Shown one piece after another: positions 1 through 10,828 of a stretch of 64,000 bases of DNA (the first letter of the stretch is position 1; the number at the start of each line of letters is the position of its first letter). The DNA comes from Leucocoprinus leucothites. Its lineage: Eukaryota > Basidiomycota > Agaricomycetes > Agaricales > Agaricaceae. Location of the stretch: NCBI GenBank assembly GCA_013368445.1, contig JAACJO010000016.1, positions 1 through 64,000 of the forward strand. The letters run 5' to 3'. The notes beneath the pieces are model-generated. The model was not told the DNA's origin. It did not search any database and worked only from the letters and a program-made list of their open reading frames with translations. The position numbers were made by a program, and so were the translations under genes.

Positions 1-1
1 A

Positions 2-729
2 CCTGCTGTTGACGATGGTTCTGACATTGAAGATCGAGAACCTCCCAGTGCAGCAGAGCAGCCACTCTCCATCGATGAGGAGCTCTCTTTATTATGGAGA
101 CAGTTCGTCACTGATCTCACCTGCAAGTCCCCCAATCCTCACGGCCAGACGAAGGGATTGTATCTCAGGATCGATGAGCCATCACGCCGGCGGTATGATG
201 AGAGGCCCTACCAAACCCTTCACCTTGCCGAAATCTTCACTGCTGTGCACTACAAGCAAGCTCCAGCCGACGTCTGGAAGAGGTGTTTTGATTGGTACTT
301 CCCTCCTTTCGGTAAGTAGTGATGACTCAGTATGCGACAGTTCTGATATTTGGCTCCTCAGGCAAGAAGATCTCGAGTAGCACGCAGAACTACACAACTG
401 TGAAGTATTACGACGAGTGGGGCAAGATCATGGAACGTCTCAAAGACCAGCCCCAGCTTATTGAGAATATTCGGACTCAGTTTTTTAATCGGGTCCGAGA
501 GTGGAGCTGGATGCCCTATGCACAAGGTGATAAGATGTGGTCGACTTCTGTCAAGAAGCCTTCGTGTCGCTCTTTCGTCCGCTGGCCACTCTGTGAAAAA
601 AAATCACCTGCACCATTAATTCTCCTCAAAACCGGCGCTGTTCCCATCTTCACAATTCGCCGTACCTCCATGGCTGCTCGACATCCACTTGCGCAAGAGG
701 AGGAAGAGGAGGAAGAGGAAGGCATGTGA
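2..729 (+). CDS. Uncharacterised fungal protein, 3' part (5' end outside window)
   Basis: Open from the left edge in frame 2. Exon one runs to 311, where GTAAGT starts an intron ending in CTCAG at 361; exon two is 362-729. The splice keeps the frame across a Gly codon. Residues visible include an acidic start, LSLLWRQFVTDL, a Tyr/Trp-rich stretch (RCFDWYFPPFG) and VREWSWMPYAQGDKMW, then a poorly ordered tail ending in a run of Glu encoded by GAG/GAA repeats at 696-720. I recall similar Trp/Tyr-rich proteins of unknown function in Agaricomycetes, but no catalytic motif is visible and I assign no function. Another GT..AG pair (790-845) follows the stop and could be a 3' UTR intron or a second end to the protein. 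The exon pair is well supported; the identity is not. Confidence 0.55.
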
Positions 730-1308
730 CATTGACTTATTGGACTGGAACGGCTTCGTTGCCGAAGATGATGTTTGTACCCATAATTGGTATGTTCTTC
801 AATTTATACTGGCTTCTTGCTCACCCAAACTCCTTCACATTGCAGATGATATTCCTTTGCCTCTGTATTTGTTTCTTGTATATACAGTACTTTATGTTTG
901 TGCCCTCAATTTGGTAGATGTTTTTCTCTGTCCTAGTTGTATTTCCCTGTTCATTTTCTTGTACCATCGCAGAGCAATAAACCACTTCCACACATTGAGT
1001 ATCTGGAGATCAGTGTTTCCTTGATATCGCAGATGAAAATATTGGGTAAGTAATTGAGTTCGAATACATCCCTCATGAGTTATGATGCCCATACTTCAAT
1101 GTCATATCTCTTTAATGTGTACATAAAGTAAGAAAAGTGGCATCCTCGTTTCACGAGAATGCCATCAGGCCATAAACCCACACAGTTCTCATTCCATACA
1201 TGTCCAGTCTGCTCTTATAGATCAATGTCGTAGACAAAAAAATAAACTATTCACTTTGTACTCAAATAATGTACTATGCGCACAAAAATATTCTGCTCTG
1301 TGCTTTTT

Positions 1309-1553
1309 CCTGTCCATGCCTGTCCTCTACATGTCCTCTGCCTGTCCTCTTCCTGTCCTCTTCCTGTCCTCCTCCTGTCCCTAGTCTGTCCCTGGTCTGT
1401 CCCTACCTGTCTCTAGCCTGTCCCTTGCTTAACCCTGGCCTGTCCCTACCTGTCTCTAGCCTGTCCCTTGCCTATCCCTGGCCTGTCCCTACCTGTCCCT
1501 ACCTGTCCCTACCTGTCCCTACCTGTCCCTACCTGTCCCTGGCCTGTCCCTAG
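1309..1553. repeat. Minisatellite of about 10-bp CCTGTCC(C/T)NN units
   Basis: About 24 degenerate tandem units of CCTGTCC followed by a short pyrimidine-rich spacer. The 3' part is the most regular, with perfect CTGTCCCTAC units between about 1486 and 1545. The 5' units read CCTGTCCTCT. The pattern opens a frame in the plus strand (Pro/Ser/Cys/Leu repeats), which is a by-product of the repeat and not a gene. It is not the fungal telomere repeat TTAGGG/CCCTAA. Confidence 0.85.
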
Positions 1554-1602
1554 CATAAAACCCTACCCTGCTTTTCAAAATTCCACCCTGATAACCCCTG
1601 AT

Positions 1603-1799
1603 CGTTTCAGATGTGAAACGCGTTCTATAATGACAGCTTCGCTGTCATACGGTTTACCCTGGTCTACCTTAGGTAGATAGCAATTTTAGCGTTATCCTGA
1701 CGCAATGATTGGTTCGGCTGTATAGCCATGTACTGACGTAAGCACCTGACAAGTCTGTATAAGACGAAAAGGTAGTCTTGGGGATTTCCTCCCTAAGAC
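1603..1799. other. Series of short perfect hairpins in non-coding DNA
   Basis: Successive inverted repeats: 1603-1609/1614-1620 (7-bp stem, 4-nt loop), 1630-1637/1641-1648 (8-bp stem, loop TTC), 1663-1668/1672-1677 (6 bp, loop TTA), 1716-1719/1724-1727 (4 bp), 1753-1756/1762-1765 (4 bp), and 1775-1784/1790-1799 (10 bp with one G-T pair, loop TTTCC). They follow the minisatellite directly. No coding frame explains them. The region could be a structured RNA, a foldback element or a mobile-element remnant; the sequence alone does not decide. Confidence 0.6.
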
Positions 1800-2049
1800 C
1801 TTTGTGCCTAGTCACACAGTACTCTTTGGATTTCAGTGCCCCGTTGCCTAACCCGTTTTGGCCACAATTTTTGGCATTCTGTGTCTTCATCTCCGCTTCG
1901 CCAAACCCAGTCAAATCGATATATTCATCCATTTATCCACGAAGACGAAATCATTATTGTATATACGAAACAATCTTCCACATAGTAAAAGAAATCAACG
2001 ATAATGATGATAGAAACACTGAGCGATAGCAGACACCAAAATTCCATAG

Positions 2050-3420
2050 CTATGAATGGGTGGAACATTTCCAAAAACGAATGTGAACAATAAAACATTG
2101 AATGTGTGGTAGTAATTGTGTCGGAAAAATAAAACTCAGAAAGCCTGCCCAACAGGCGCCGTAGGCGTTCTCGGTGCTGTAAGCCCCACACGACTGATCG
2201 GCACTCCCTCCCACACTCAGCAGCACACTAATTGGTCCCGGCCTCTTGACAGTTCTCGTCCTCATAGCCAGCCCATTACTCACTCCCTTCACACCACTCG
2301 TGCCCCCGCTCACTGGTGGCCACATCCTCATACCACCCATGCCAGCTGCAGATCCAATACCCTCTATACCAGCTACGCCATTCCCAGTCGAGGGCGTACC
2401 TGTACTACGTTTGTACATCATCCCGGTCCCAGTCCTCGGTTTCGGTTTCACTCCTGCATTGGGATTCGGCGAGGGAACGGACAAAGGCGGACCCATGTTC
2501 AGACTTGAAGGAACCGACATTGTCGTGCCACCACCACTCAATAATCGAGTCGAATTTGAGGGTGTTAATGAAGGGGGATGCGGGAAGTAGGCGGCTGTAG
2601 ACGACCATGCGAAGTCGAATTTCTGAGTGGATGCGGGATGGAAGGGACAGGCACAGGTGGTCTATCATCGGTATTCAAGCTTGAGGCATAGCGTTGGGGG
2701 AGTTGTAGAGGCCGGGCCAATCCTTGGTCATAAATCGCAGACCAGGTGTAACAGGTCCGGTTGTGGTACCCGAGAGAGTATTATTCGTCAATGACCCCGG
2801 CTCTTGACGAAATGCAATCTTGGTGGACAACAGGGGTTGCTTTTTGAGGATTGGCTGAAGATATAAAGGAGGCAGGATCTTGTCTTTCTCCCATCCTGCT
2901 TATGCACCCATAGTCTTGCGAGAAATCGAAGCCTGAAGTGTCACGGTCAGATCGTCTTGCGGTGTTTGTGGTAAGAGTTACTCAGCATGCTGGAGGCCGA
3001 AGCCGCTGAAGAGGGGGTGTGGAGCGTATCGTCCGAGTTATTCGAGTTACGAGGATTCATTGGCAGCGGAGTATCATTGAATACAGGCGAAAGTCGGAAT
3101 TTCGGACGTAGAGAGTTGGCCGTAGTAATCCTCGGACGACCATGCCACGGTGTAGGAGGACCAGGATTTTTTGCACTTGTCTTCGCTGACGAAATAGTCC
3201 TCGGTCTCGCCGCTGAAGGCGATTTTGATAGTGCCGCAGCTGATAGAACGCGCTGACCGAATTCGTCAGTGCCTTCTCCCTCTTCGAACTCGGATTCCTC
3301 TTCAACTCTGCATGCGATCCCACCTGAATACAACCTCGATAAAGGATGGCTGACGGAGGCCACACTCGCACTGGCACTCCTGGTCCCACTCAAATGTGAA
3401 TGATACTTGGAGCCGTGCAA
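2050..3420 (-). CDS. Ser/Pro/Gly-rich low-complexity protein, C-terminal exons (incomplete model)
   Basis: Three coding-like blocks lie on the minus strand. The first (3420 to about 2982) encodes a Ser-rich stretch with an acidic patch and basic tail, and ends at a possible GTAACT donor (exon end 2982). The second (about 2898-2675) includes KDKILPPLYLQPILKKQPLL and GPVTPGLRFMTKDW. The third opens after a GATAG acceptor near 2660 and runs to 2050, encoding QKFDFAWSSTAAYFPHPP and then Gly/Pro/Ser-rich sequence ending RTRTVKRPGPISVLL. I could not find one splice pattern joining all three in frame, and no ATG start is visible at the 5' end, so the gene may be broken. No domain is recognised. The third block has the best coding character. 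Confidence 0.35.
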
Positions 3421-4595
3421 CCATTACCAATGGTGCAAATTGACGCTGCCGACAAGCGTCTTGAGCGGGTTAGACTGGATAGTCAGCGAGTAAGTGGCGA
3501 TGGTGCATTTTCGTCCTCACTAAAAGTTGATGTTTCAGCTAGAAGTAAGGCGGGCATGAGAGAAAAAAAGCTTACCTATCACTCTACCCTAAAACCCGTC
3601 ATCAATGCAATACTGCCTCTCAACATCTTTTCATCTCGATGTCTCTCCTTTCGCACCGGCGTATTCCGTTCATCCTTCATCACGCTTGACTTTGTAACTG
3701 TCAAAAAAAATCAATTTGTAATTCAAGTGTAAGAAGTGATGACGCGCACCGACAGACGCATGAGATGCCGATTGGATGGTTATGGTAAATATATGCGTTT
3801 AACTTGTACGCGTGCTGGAAGCGGAGAAAGGAAGGGGCATCGTCCAGGATTGCATCCAGAGTCAACGAGTGATGGTTTGCAGTAGCTCGGAGGTAACCAG
3901 GACGGCCCAGGAGCCATCGGCAATGGCCATGGATTGCATGCAGATGAGGTGGAGGAACGGCCATCGTGTAGTAGCAGCTATTATTGATGGGCAATGGTTG
4001 GCTATGGCACAGAGGAATCCGGGATGGCGCGATATAGCGTGAGCGATGGTCTGTAAGGCTTGTTGGCCATCGTGGTGGTCAGTGATCAAGAGGAATGGCG
4101 CTGGGACTGGCCATTGATGGCCGGAATCAGTGGCTGTGACCACTGATAGCCCGGGCTGGCTGAAGCCATCAGCGTCACCTACCTATGGCCTTGCGCGAGA
4201 GCCATTGATGGTGTTGAGTGAGGGCAATGGGTCGACAATGGCCCAGCGCGTAGTCATCTACGCTCTCCACCCTTTATTTTGGGTGGGATAAATAAGGCTT
4301 ATTACATATAAAATCGAGATTTGCACCAAATAACGTGAGGCTGAGTGCGTCAGAAAGCAATATAAAAGGGCTACCTGATGACGGAACTTGTGAAAGTAGG
4401 GTAAGAGAAGAATGAACCACTCATGATGCAGAAAAGGAGGCACTCGTGTATATATGTAATCTAATAGTAGAAAGGAAAGCGGTGCCACAAGACTGTCATG
4501 AATAATAGATAATTACGTTTCACACCTCCATCAAACAATTATACAGTTGATTAGTTCTAGGTCAGGACTGAAAGGCCTTAGATACCCAAGAATAA
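3421..4595. other. Intergenic, with a hairpin and GGCCAT-rich patch at 3913-4263
   Basis: No convincing gene. Between 3890 and 4263 the motifs GGCCAT, CCATTGATGG and ATGGCC recur in both orientations and form inverted repeats: 3913-3917/3923-3927, 4109-4114/4117-4122, 4126-4133/4140-4147 (8-bp stem, 6-nt loop), the palindrome 4148-4157 (AGCCCGGGCT), 4157-4161/4164-4168, and 4248-4253/4258-4263. Short open frames on both strands here are products of the repeated motif. Confidence 0.55.
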
Positions 4596-5876
4596 TTATT
4601 CTTTATAGGTGAACCAGTCGTCGTCCTCAAGGTCCTGATTACTGTGCTCCACCTATGTCACGATTGCATGAATACCTCCACAAACCCAGAGAAGATCCGG
4701 CAAAGACTTACCCAATGCACCAAAATGCCAGCCACCACGTCACATTGTTCTTTGGAGATCTCCCCTTTCGGATCAAAACTGAGTGATACACGGCGCGAGT
4801 ACCAATAGCGACCGCTAGTCTCATCATTGTTTTTGCATATGATGAAAACCCAGCTGCAGCCGTCAGTCACAGCTCCTCTAACTATCTTCCTTCTAATAAA
4901 GTCGGGGCTAAGAGTGGCCTGAAAATATATGGCGGTGAAGGGACCACTTACTCAAGGGCTTTTGAGCAAGCAAACATCGCGCCTGCGGCTTGAGGAAGAT
5001 ACTCCTCAAGGACAACTTCGTGCTTATTAGCTTCGGTAACGAAGAGGGCAAGATTTTCCTTGTTCTTCTTCAACCCCAGCTTGGGAAAGTCCAAGAAGGA
5101 CTCTGGGGGTATATTATCAGGCAAATGCATAGCGAAGTGGCCTAAGTTTTAATGCTCACCCGCGACGGCCTTTGGAGCTTTTATAACAGCGTAGTCCACA
5201 TATCCACACAAACCGACCGAAGAACTGACAACAGCATCAACACACTGGTGGAGACTCAGTACCATGGATTCATCTGGGTCTTGTAACATTGCCTTGACCC
5301 GATAGAAGAATGCATCAATCCACATTCGAGCGCCGGCTTCATTCTAAGAAATTACAGATTTGTTGCGAGGTGAATCATGTCGTTCTAAAGGACCCACTTT
5401 CGCGACAAACCCGTTCAACATATTGACATGACGATGCAAAACCTCAGACGTCCAGAGCTCGTTCGCCCCTTTCGCAGCAGACGTAGCAGCCCGATTATGG
5501 ATATCGATATTCTTGAGGATAAGGCGAGTCGATTCTGACTCGATACCAATGAGCTCCAAACTTTCGGCCGTCAAGCTGTTGAAATCCAGACTCTGAGAGT
5601 GAATCAGCAACATGTAGTGGCTTAGAAGCGATGACAAACGTGACGCACAGGACTCCTAGTCAGCTTCAATTGCATCGTGGCAGTAATTTCCTCAGGCTGC
5701 TGCAGTGTTTGAGGATCCAGGGTATTCGGCGTATCCTCCTCATGAACCGAAGATAAGCCTTGCAATGACTTGATTACTTGGTGAAGCTGCACAATGGATT
5801 GTGCCAGAACGTTCTGATTGGACAAAGACGGATTCTTCTTACGTTTCGTGGCTACGACTGTGCCATGTTGCGACAT
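4596..5876 (-). CDS. Agaricomycete-specific protein with PD-(D/E)XK-nuclease-like layout
   Basis: Six exons on the minus strand: 5876-5649, 5592-5398, 5343-5160, 5102-4952, 4892-4712 and 4652-4596. All introns have GT..AG ends and the spliced length is 996 nt (331 residues). The start is the first ATG in an open frame, followed by a basic patch (ATKRKKNPS). Residues about 142-330 hold the conserved part: NEAGARMWIDAFFYRV, GLCGYVDYAVIK, ENLALFVTEANKHEVVLEEYLPQ, IVRGAVTDGCSWVFIICK and a C-terminal acidic DDDWF. I recognise this order (NEA..R.., D, then a strand with E-A-K, then a Gln-containing helix, then TDG..W.F) from a large uncharacterised Agaricomycete family that looks like a PD-(D/E)XK fold. 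That assignment is inference. The usual EAK reads EAN-K here, so catalytic competence is doubtful. Confidence 0.72.
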
Positions 5877-7525
5877 GGTGGATTAAGTCGTGGTGGTTGT
5901 GGTTGGCGAAAGGCCGTGGTGTGTCACTTTCTGGAACCGCACGCCGCTGACATAACACAGGCAAGGCATCAGAGAAATCCGAACGCTCGTACCCACTCCT
6001 CCAGAATCCTCCTCAGAGTTGGGCCGTGTTTGCACCCGCGATGTCATTGTGGGGGATTGGGACGGCAATGGTCATAGGGAAACAGTGGTCAAAGTGCGTG
6101 GGAATGCGATCAAGTGCAGTCACTAACCGGACGCAACGAGGAAGTACGGAAATCTCCCGATTGGTTCGTCCTCAGCCCCATCTCAACAGTAACAGCCAGC
6201 GCACTGACGAAGAGGGATTATATCGATCTCAGTAATTGTTTAAAGTAATACTCTAAGTCATATAGAGTGCACACACACGACTATTAGCGGCCTGGGACAC
6301 ATCCTGCACAGGATTCACGAACTGCATCCCAAAATCCAATAAATTCCAGGCGCAAGAAACATTAAGAAACGTCCCAGTACTTGCGGTCGAACACCTGATG
6401 TGCGCACCATGAAGGGTATATATGACGAGGCGCTTGTGAATTGCCCTCACGTCGACGCTATACAAGGATACCCACTATCGACGTTTTATCGTGTACTCAC
6501 CCATCCGGGCTCAGATTTTTCAAGGACGGGGCGAACATGATAATGATTGAGTCGGCCTTATTTATGGTCATCAATACAGTACTTCAACGGGGGAAAATAG
6601 GCGTTAATTTGCTGGTATCAGAACACAACGTAAGTAAGCGTCTTGTTCATATTTTTGATGCCTAATTCTCATTTTCGGTCTGTAACAACCTCGATAACAG
6701 CTTTTCCATAAGCCCTGGCTCAGCTACTGGTACATGGACAGATAACTTCAATGCTTTCTCGCCGTGCTCGACATCATCCGAAAGGAGGTATGAGTGGAAA
6801 AGCTTGAGTTGGAGCGAGTAACCAGAACCTCAACGCCCACCTCGGATGTGCAGCAGAATATCCCTAGTACTGGAAGCAATTGTCTGCTTGGTGGTAGTAC
6901 GGTGTGATCGATTTCGGGTCGGGTACGTTCACGCAGTATTAGACTTGAACGGTAGTGCGGAAGTCTACGGTTGTTCGATTCGTGATCAGCGCATTGATCT
7001 TGATTTGCTCCGTTCCTAGAGCAGTACCTCGAAATTGCCTTGTAGGGCGCAAGAGAAAAGGGAGTCGAGGTTAAAGGGGGTCTGCACGGGGTCTGGGGAC
7101 GAATGCTGATGAAATATGCTTTGTACCAAGGTATAAGTAAACTGTTCATCTTGCTGCAATTCACCTCAGATTACCATTCCGGTCATCGCATTCCCGTATA
7201 CTCTTGAAAGAGTCTAGCGTGCTAGTATTCGACCCCAGTTTGCAAACGTGTCAAGTATCTTTCTCCGCTCTCTCTCCTTAATTGATAATGTGTGGAGACG
7301 AGGCGTTAGTTCGGCCGACAAACAGGGGAGAGTGACATGCACTAGAAGATGAGACACCTGTCGGACTTTAGTGTCTCTTGAAACCGCCACTACTTGTATA
7401 GCAGCAAGTGCTATAGTAGGAGCTGTCAACAATATATACTGTAAACTCACAATGTCCTGAGAAATCACGCGAGCGTTTGATACGAACCACACTGACAAGC
7501 TCCCACACATTTCCACTGCCATTTG
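5877..7525. other. Intergenic, no supported gene
   Basis: About 1.6 kb with only short frames. A minus-strand frame at 7214-7546 has one hydrophobic stretch but overlaps the signal-peptide exon of the plus-strand gene at 7526 and has no supporting splice structure. A minus-strand frame at 6748-7164 shows no recognisable domain. Confidence 0.4.
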
Positions 7526-9646
7526 ATGCCGAGTTCTACGCTTCATCGCTCGAGAAAGTTGCTTTTGGCACAGTTCTTCTTGGCGCTAGCGTGACTTTGG
7601 ACGAAGATCATTTGGCATATGGACAGAAAGAAGTGCCTCGGCACCGGTCCGTCTCAGCGTGGGTTCTGCGGCGATGTAAGCCCGCAGGGCGATCCAAGTG
7701 AAGTGGATGATTGTAATTTCTTGGTATTTAATGAAGGAGAGGAAAAGGCTATTGAGAGCAGTCAAGGCTCTCGTAGGTAACTGACCGTCACAGTTCCCAA
7801 TGGAGCGTACAGACGATGGCTAACGGATGGCGGAGTGAACGGTCGTATTGATCGCCGAAGTGTGGGATTATATGGTTACATAATCAAATCGTGGATAATT
7901 GTTTGGAAAGAAGAGAATCACTGGGCTTGTTCTCTCACCGCGGCGATGGCGACCAGTGCGTATCCTTGCAGAAAACATAAATCCTGTACTAACATTCTCT
8001 GCAGCATCACCACCACCAACGTATGTTATATCTTCGCCTTTAGACTTGTTATTGAAAAATATCTAGGACAACCACACCGCCGTCGACTCCCACTCCTCCC
8101 ACAACCACATCTGACCTTCCTCCTCCCACTACCACTACAGACACACCGCCCACAGATACGACCACATCGACTACAACCACTACCACTCCTTTACCACCTA
8201 ACACCGACACTTCAACTTCTACTACCACAACCTCGACCTCTTCTCCCACGGATACCTCGACGACTACTTCCACCACTTCTACAACATCTGCTCCTACCTT
8301 ACCTCCGATAACAACTTCCACTCAGCTACCCACAGGTGGTGATACTGTAACTTCAATCGCTGTTATTACTGCTCCTGCACCATCCGCCTCTCCTACAAAT
8401 TCATCCGAAAGCTCTAATGGTGGTGGTAGTGGGTGAGTCCCACGCTTCATCCACCTCGCCTCTACAGCTCGCTAACCACCACTTCTTTCATTTCATCTCA
8501 GATTCTTCAATAACAAAGGCGCAGTAGCAGGCGTGTTCACCGTCGTTGGCCTAATCGTCCTCGCCATCCTCATTGCCCTCATTACAAACAGCATTCGTCG
8601 ACGCCGTGCTAAGAAATTCGACGACGAGATCGCAGCAGCAGCTCGTGATGCTGCCAACACCGAGGTCCCCCATTTCGGTTACGACGACGACGACGATTTC
8701 CGTCCAGGCGGGGGAGGCGCATATGGCGCTGGCGGGGCTAATTCCGGGGCTAAATTCTCGGACGTTTCTCATGGAACATACGCACAACCTCCGATGAGCG
8801 TTTCCGAAAGCTATGGTATGCGCGAACTCCCGCGTCACGGAGCTGGACCTGCTCCTGGCGAATACTTTGATGCTGGCGGAGGAGGGTATGGTGCCGCTAT
8901 GGGTGCGGGTGCTGCGGCAGGGGCTGCTGGCATTGGCGTTGCTAGGGCCCGGAGCATGCGCGATGGTGGTTACGCGGCTGGTTTACAAGAAGGCTCCTCG
9001 CCATACGCTGCGTTTGCCGTTCCTGGTGCTCGCAATAATAACGGCAACGCACCTCAATACCCACCAGGCATGATTCGCGGTGCCGGTGCACCCGAATTTG
9101 ATTTAAGCCGAAGACCATCTCAGTACACCCAACAATCAGCGTCGGACTATTCCTCTGCAGCTGCGCTATCCAAGAGCAAATCGTTGACTGGGACAGCCAA
9201 CAGCTCTTCGCCGTCATACCACTCGGACCCATCGTTTTTCCCTCCTAACAACACCGGACCTAACGGATCTCAGGGATACCCGAATAGCTTCGGAGCATAC
9301 GCCACTAGTAACACCACACCATCTAGTGGTGCCCCAGCTGCTGGTGGTCACTTGCCACAGATACCCTCCTCGCGCTCGGAAGAGAATCTAGACTCAGCAT
9401 ACGACGGATATGTCGTTGATGAGCTCCATCAGCCGAAGGATACCCGGCACCAACAAGTTGACTCTGCGTCTCCCCTCCCTGATCAACTGCCGAACCCGTT
9501 CTCGGCTCATGCCACAAATGGAGATTATGCCGACGAGACGGATGATGAAGTAGAGGAGCCAAGGAGAGTTCTGAAAGTGTGTATATTTCTGGTTAGTTCT
9601 GTTCGATCGACGGCTTATTTCTTGTTATCAGGTTGCGAACGAGTAA
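7526..9646 (+). CDS. Ser/Thr-rich single-pass plasma-membrane protein
   Basis: The reliable part is four exons: 8005-8020, 8067-8432, 8502-9576 and 9632-9646, joined in frame. Exon 8067-8432 encodes about 120 residues of Thr/Ser/Pro (mucin-like, probably O-glycosylated). Exon 8502-9576 starts with FFNNKGAVAGVF, then one membrane helix (TVVGLIVLAILIALI) and the stop-transfer RRRRAKKF. A long Gly/Ala/Ser-rich cytoplasmic tail with an Asp run follows, ending RRVLKVANE. The 5' end is uncertain: ATG 7526 gives a good signal peptide (RKLLLAQFFLALA) and a Cys-containing segment (GFCGDVSPQGDPSEVDDC). Linking it in frame to exon 8005 needs two very short introns (36 nt at 7591-7626 and 21 nt near 7776-7796), each containing an in-frame stop if retained. 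The architecture resembles fungal surface sensors, but no known sensor domain is seen. Confidence 0.65.
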
Positions 9647-10828
9647 AGGAATTCCATTCGGACCCAGGTCGAAGTTGCGAATTCGTTTATTAAACGCATA
9701 AAAACCAGAAAACAAACCCGTGTACGATCTTCCCCCACCTCTTCTGTCAATCTCCTTGACACCGCACGTATTGGTCTATATATCTGCTTGGTATGACCTG
9801 CCTTCTCAGTTTGCGTCCAGTAATATCCAGCCGCGTCGTACACGCACCGCGCATCAGTTGATAAAATACTGACCCCACTTACAATCACTCATTCCCCACC
9901 CACCCCTATCCACTCTTTACTTCTCTCGCCTTTGCCTTCTCTCTGGTTGAACATTCTTACTGTCTTATATCCCATCACACGCAGCCGTCCTTTCCCCTTT
10001 ATTCTGTTCTGTCCTCACCCGCCATATCCATACGTTGCTCGATTACCTCGTGATTTCTACCTCGAACTCGACCCTTTACCCGTGTCCTTTTTATTTCCCC
10101 TTATTCCTCCATCGGCTCGGCATTTTATATTTTATGTTTATTTGTTCTTATGGCTTTTGTGAATTATCCGTGATCTGTATAAACATCTCGTTAATACCGA
10201 TTTCAGCTGCTTTGTTCTTTGTTCCTCGTGTTGGTCCTCCCTGGACATCATTGCTACCCCGCCACGAGGGAGCGGCGCTTGTGTAGCTTTATACCTTTCC
10301 TCAGTTGGCTCTCCCTTTGTCTACGGGTTTTGCGTTGTTTTTTGTTACGAGTTTGGAAACCCTGAACAGTGGGCGCTTTTGGTACTTCTCTTGTAGATTT
10401 GTCTTTGTGATCATATAAAATGATATCTCCCTCTTGTTCTCCGAGCTTCAAGTTAGACCAGAACGCCACTGCTCTAGATGACTGTTGAACTAGAAGACAG
10501 CCAGCCCAATGGGGCTCGAAATCTCCACGCTAGAATATGGCTATCCAGATTTACCCATGTGCTAAGTTTGGTCGCGCCTTTAATTAATGGTGAAGTGCTT
10601 CTATTACGCTCTCATACACCCATCAATGGAGATGGCCCGAGAATCAAAAGTAAGGTAGTAAAGACTTTACAGCGAAACTCAATACTCAAAGTAACACACG
10701 ACATTAGCGTGCACGCTTATTGTAAGACAGGATGCGACGACTACAATTGGGCCCTAATGGCTACCAGCCTTTCGTGCATTAGTCCAATAATATAAAGAAC
10801 GAATGTATTAGAGATTAGGATGGTCCAA
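9647..10828. other. Intergenic: pyrimidine-rich tract, then inverted repeats
   Basis: From about 9888 to 10130 the plus strand is strongly C/T-rich, as in fungal promoters, leaders or 3' UTRs. At 10503-10717 there are inverted repeats: 10503-10507/10512-10516 (5 bp), 10658-10663/10665-10670 (6 bp, 1-nt loop) and the 12-bp palindrome 10706-10717 (AGCGTGCACGCT). A 105-codon plus-strand frame (10478-10795) covers this patch but shows no domain and no splice context, so I do not call a gene. Confidence 0.45.

Noticed and set aside
1468..1680. Pro-rich frames over the minisatellite
   Set aside because: They arise from the CCTGTCCC tandem repeat in two frames at once.
7214..7546. 110-codon minus-strand frame with a hydrophobic stretch
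   Set aside because: It overlaps the plus-strand ATG and signal peptide at 7526, has no intron structure or domain, and the plus-strand gene downstream is much better supported.
8049..8321. 90-codon Val/Gly-rich minus-strand frame
   Set aside because: It is the antisense image of the Thr-rich (ACC/ACT) exon of the membrane protein.
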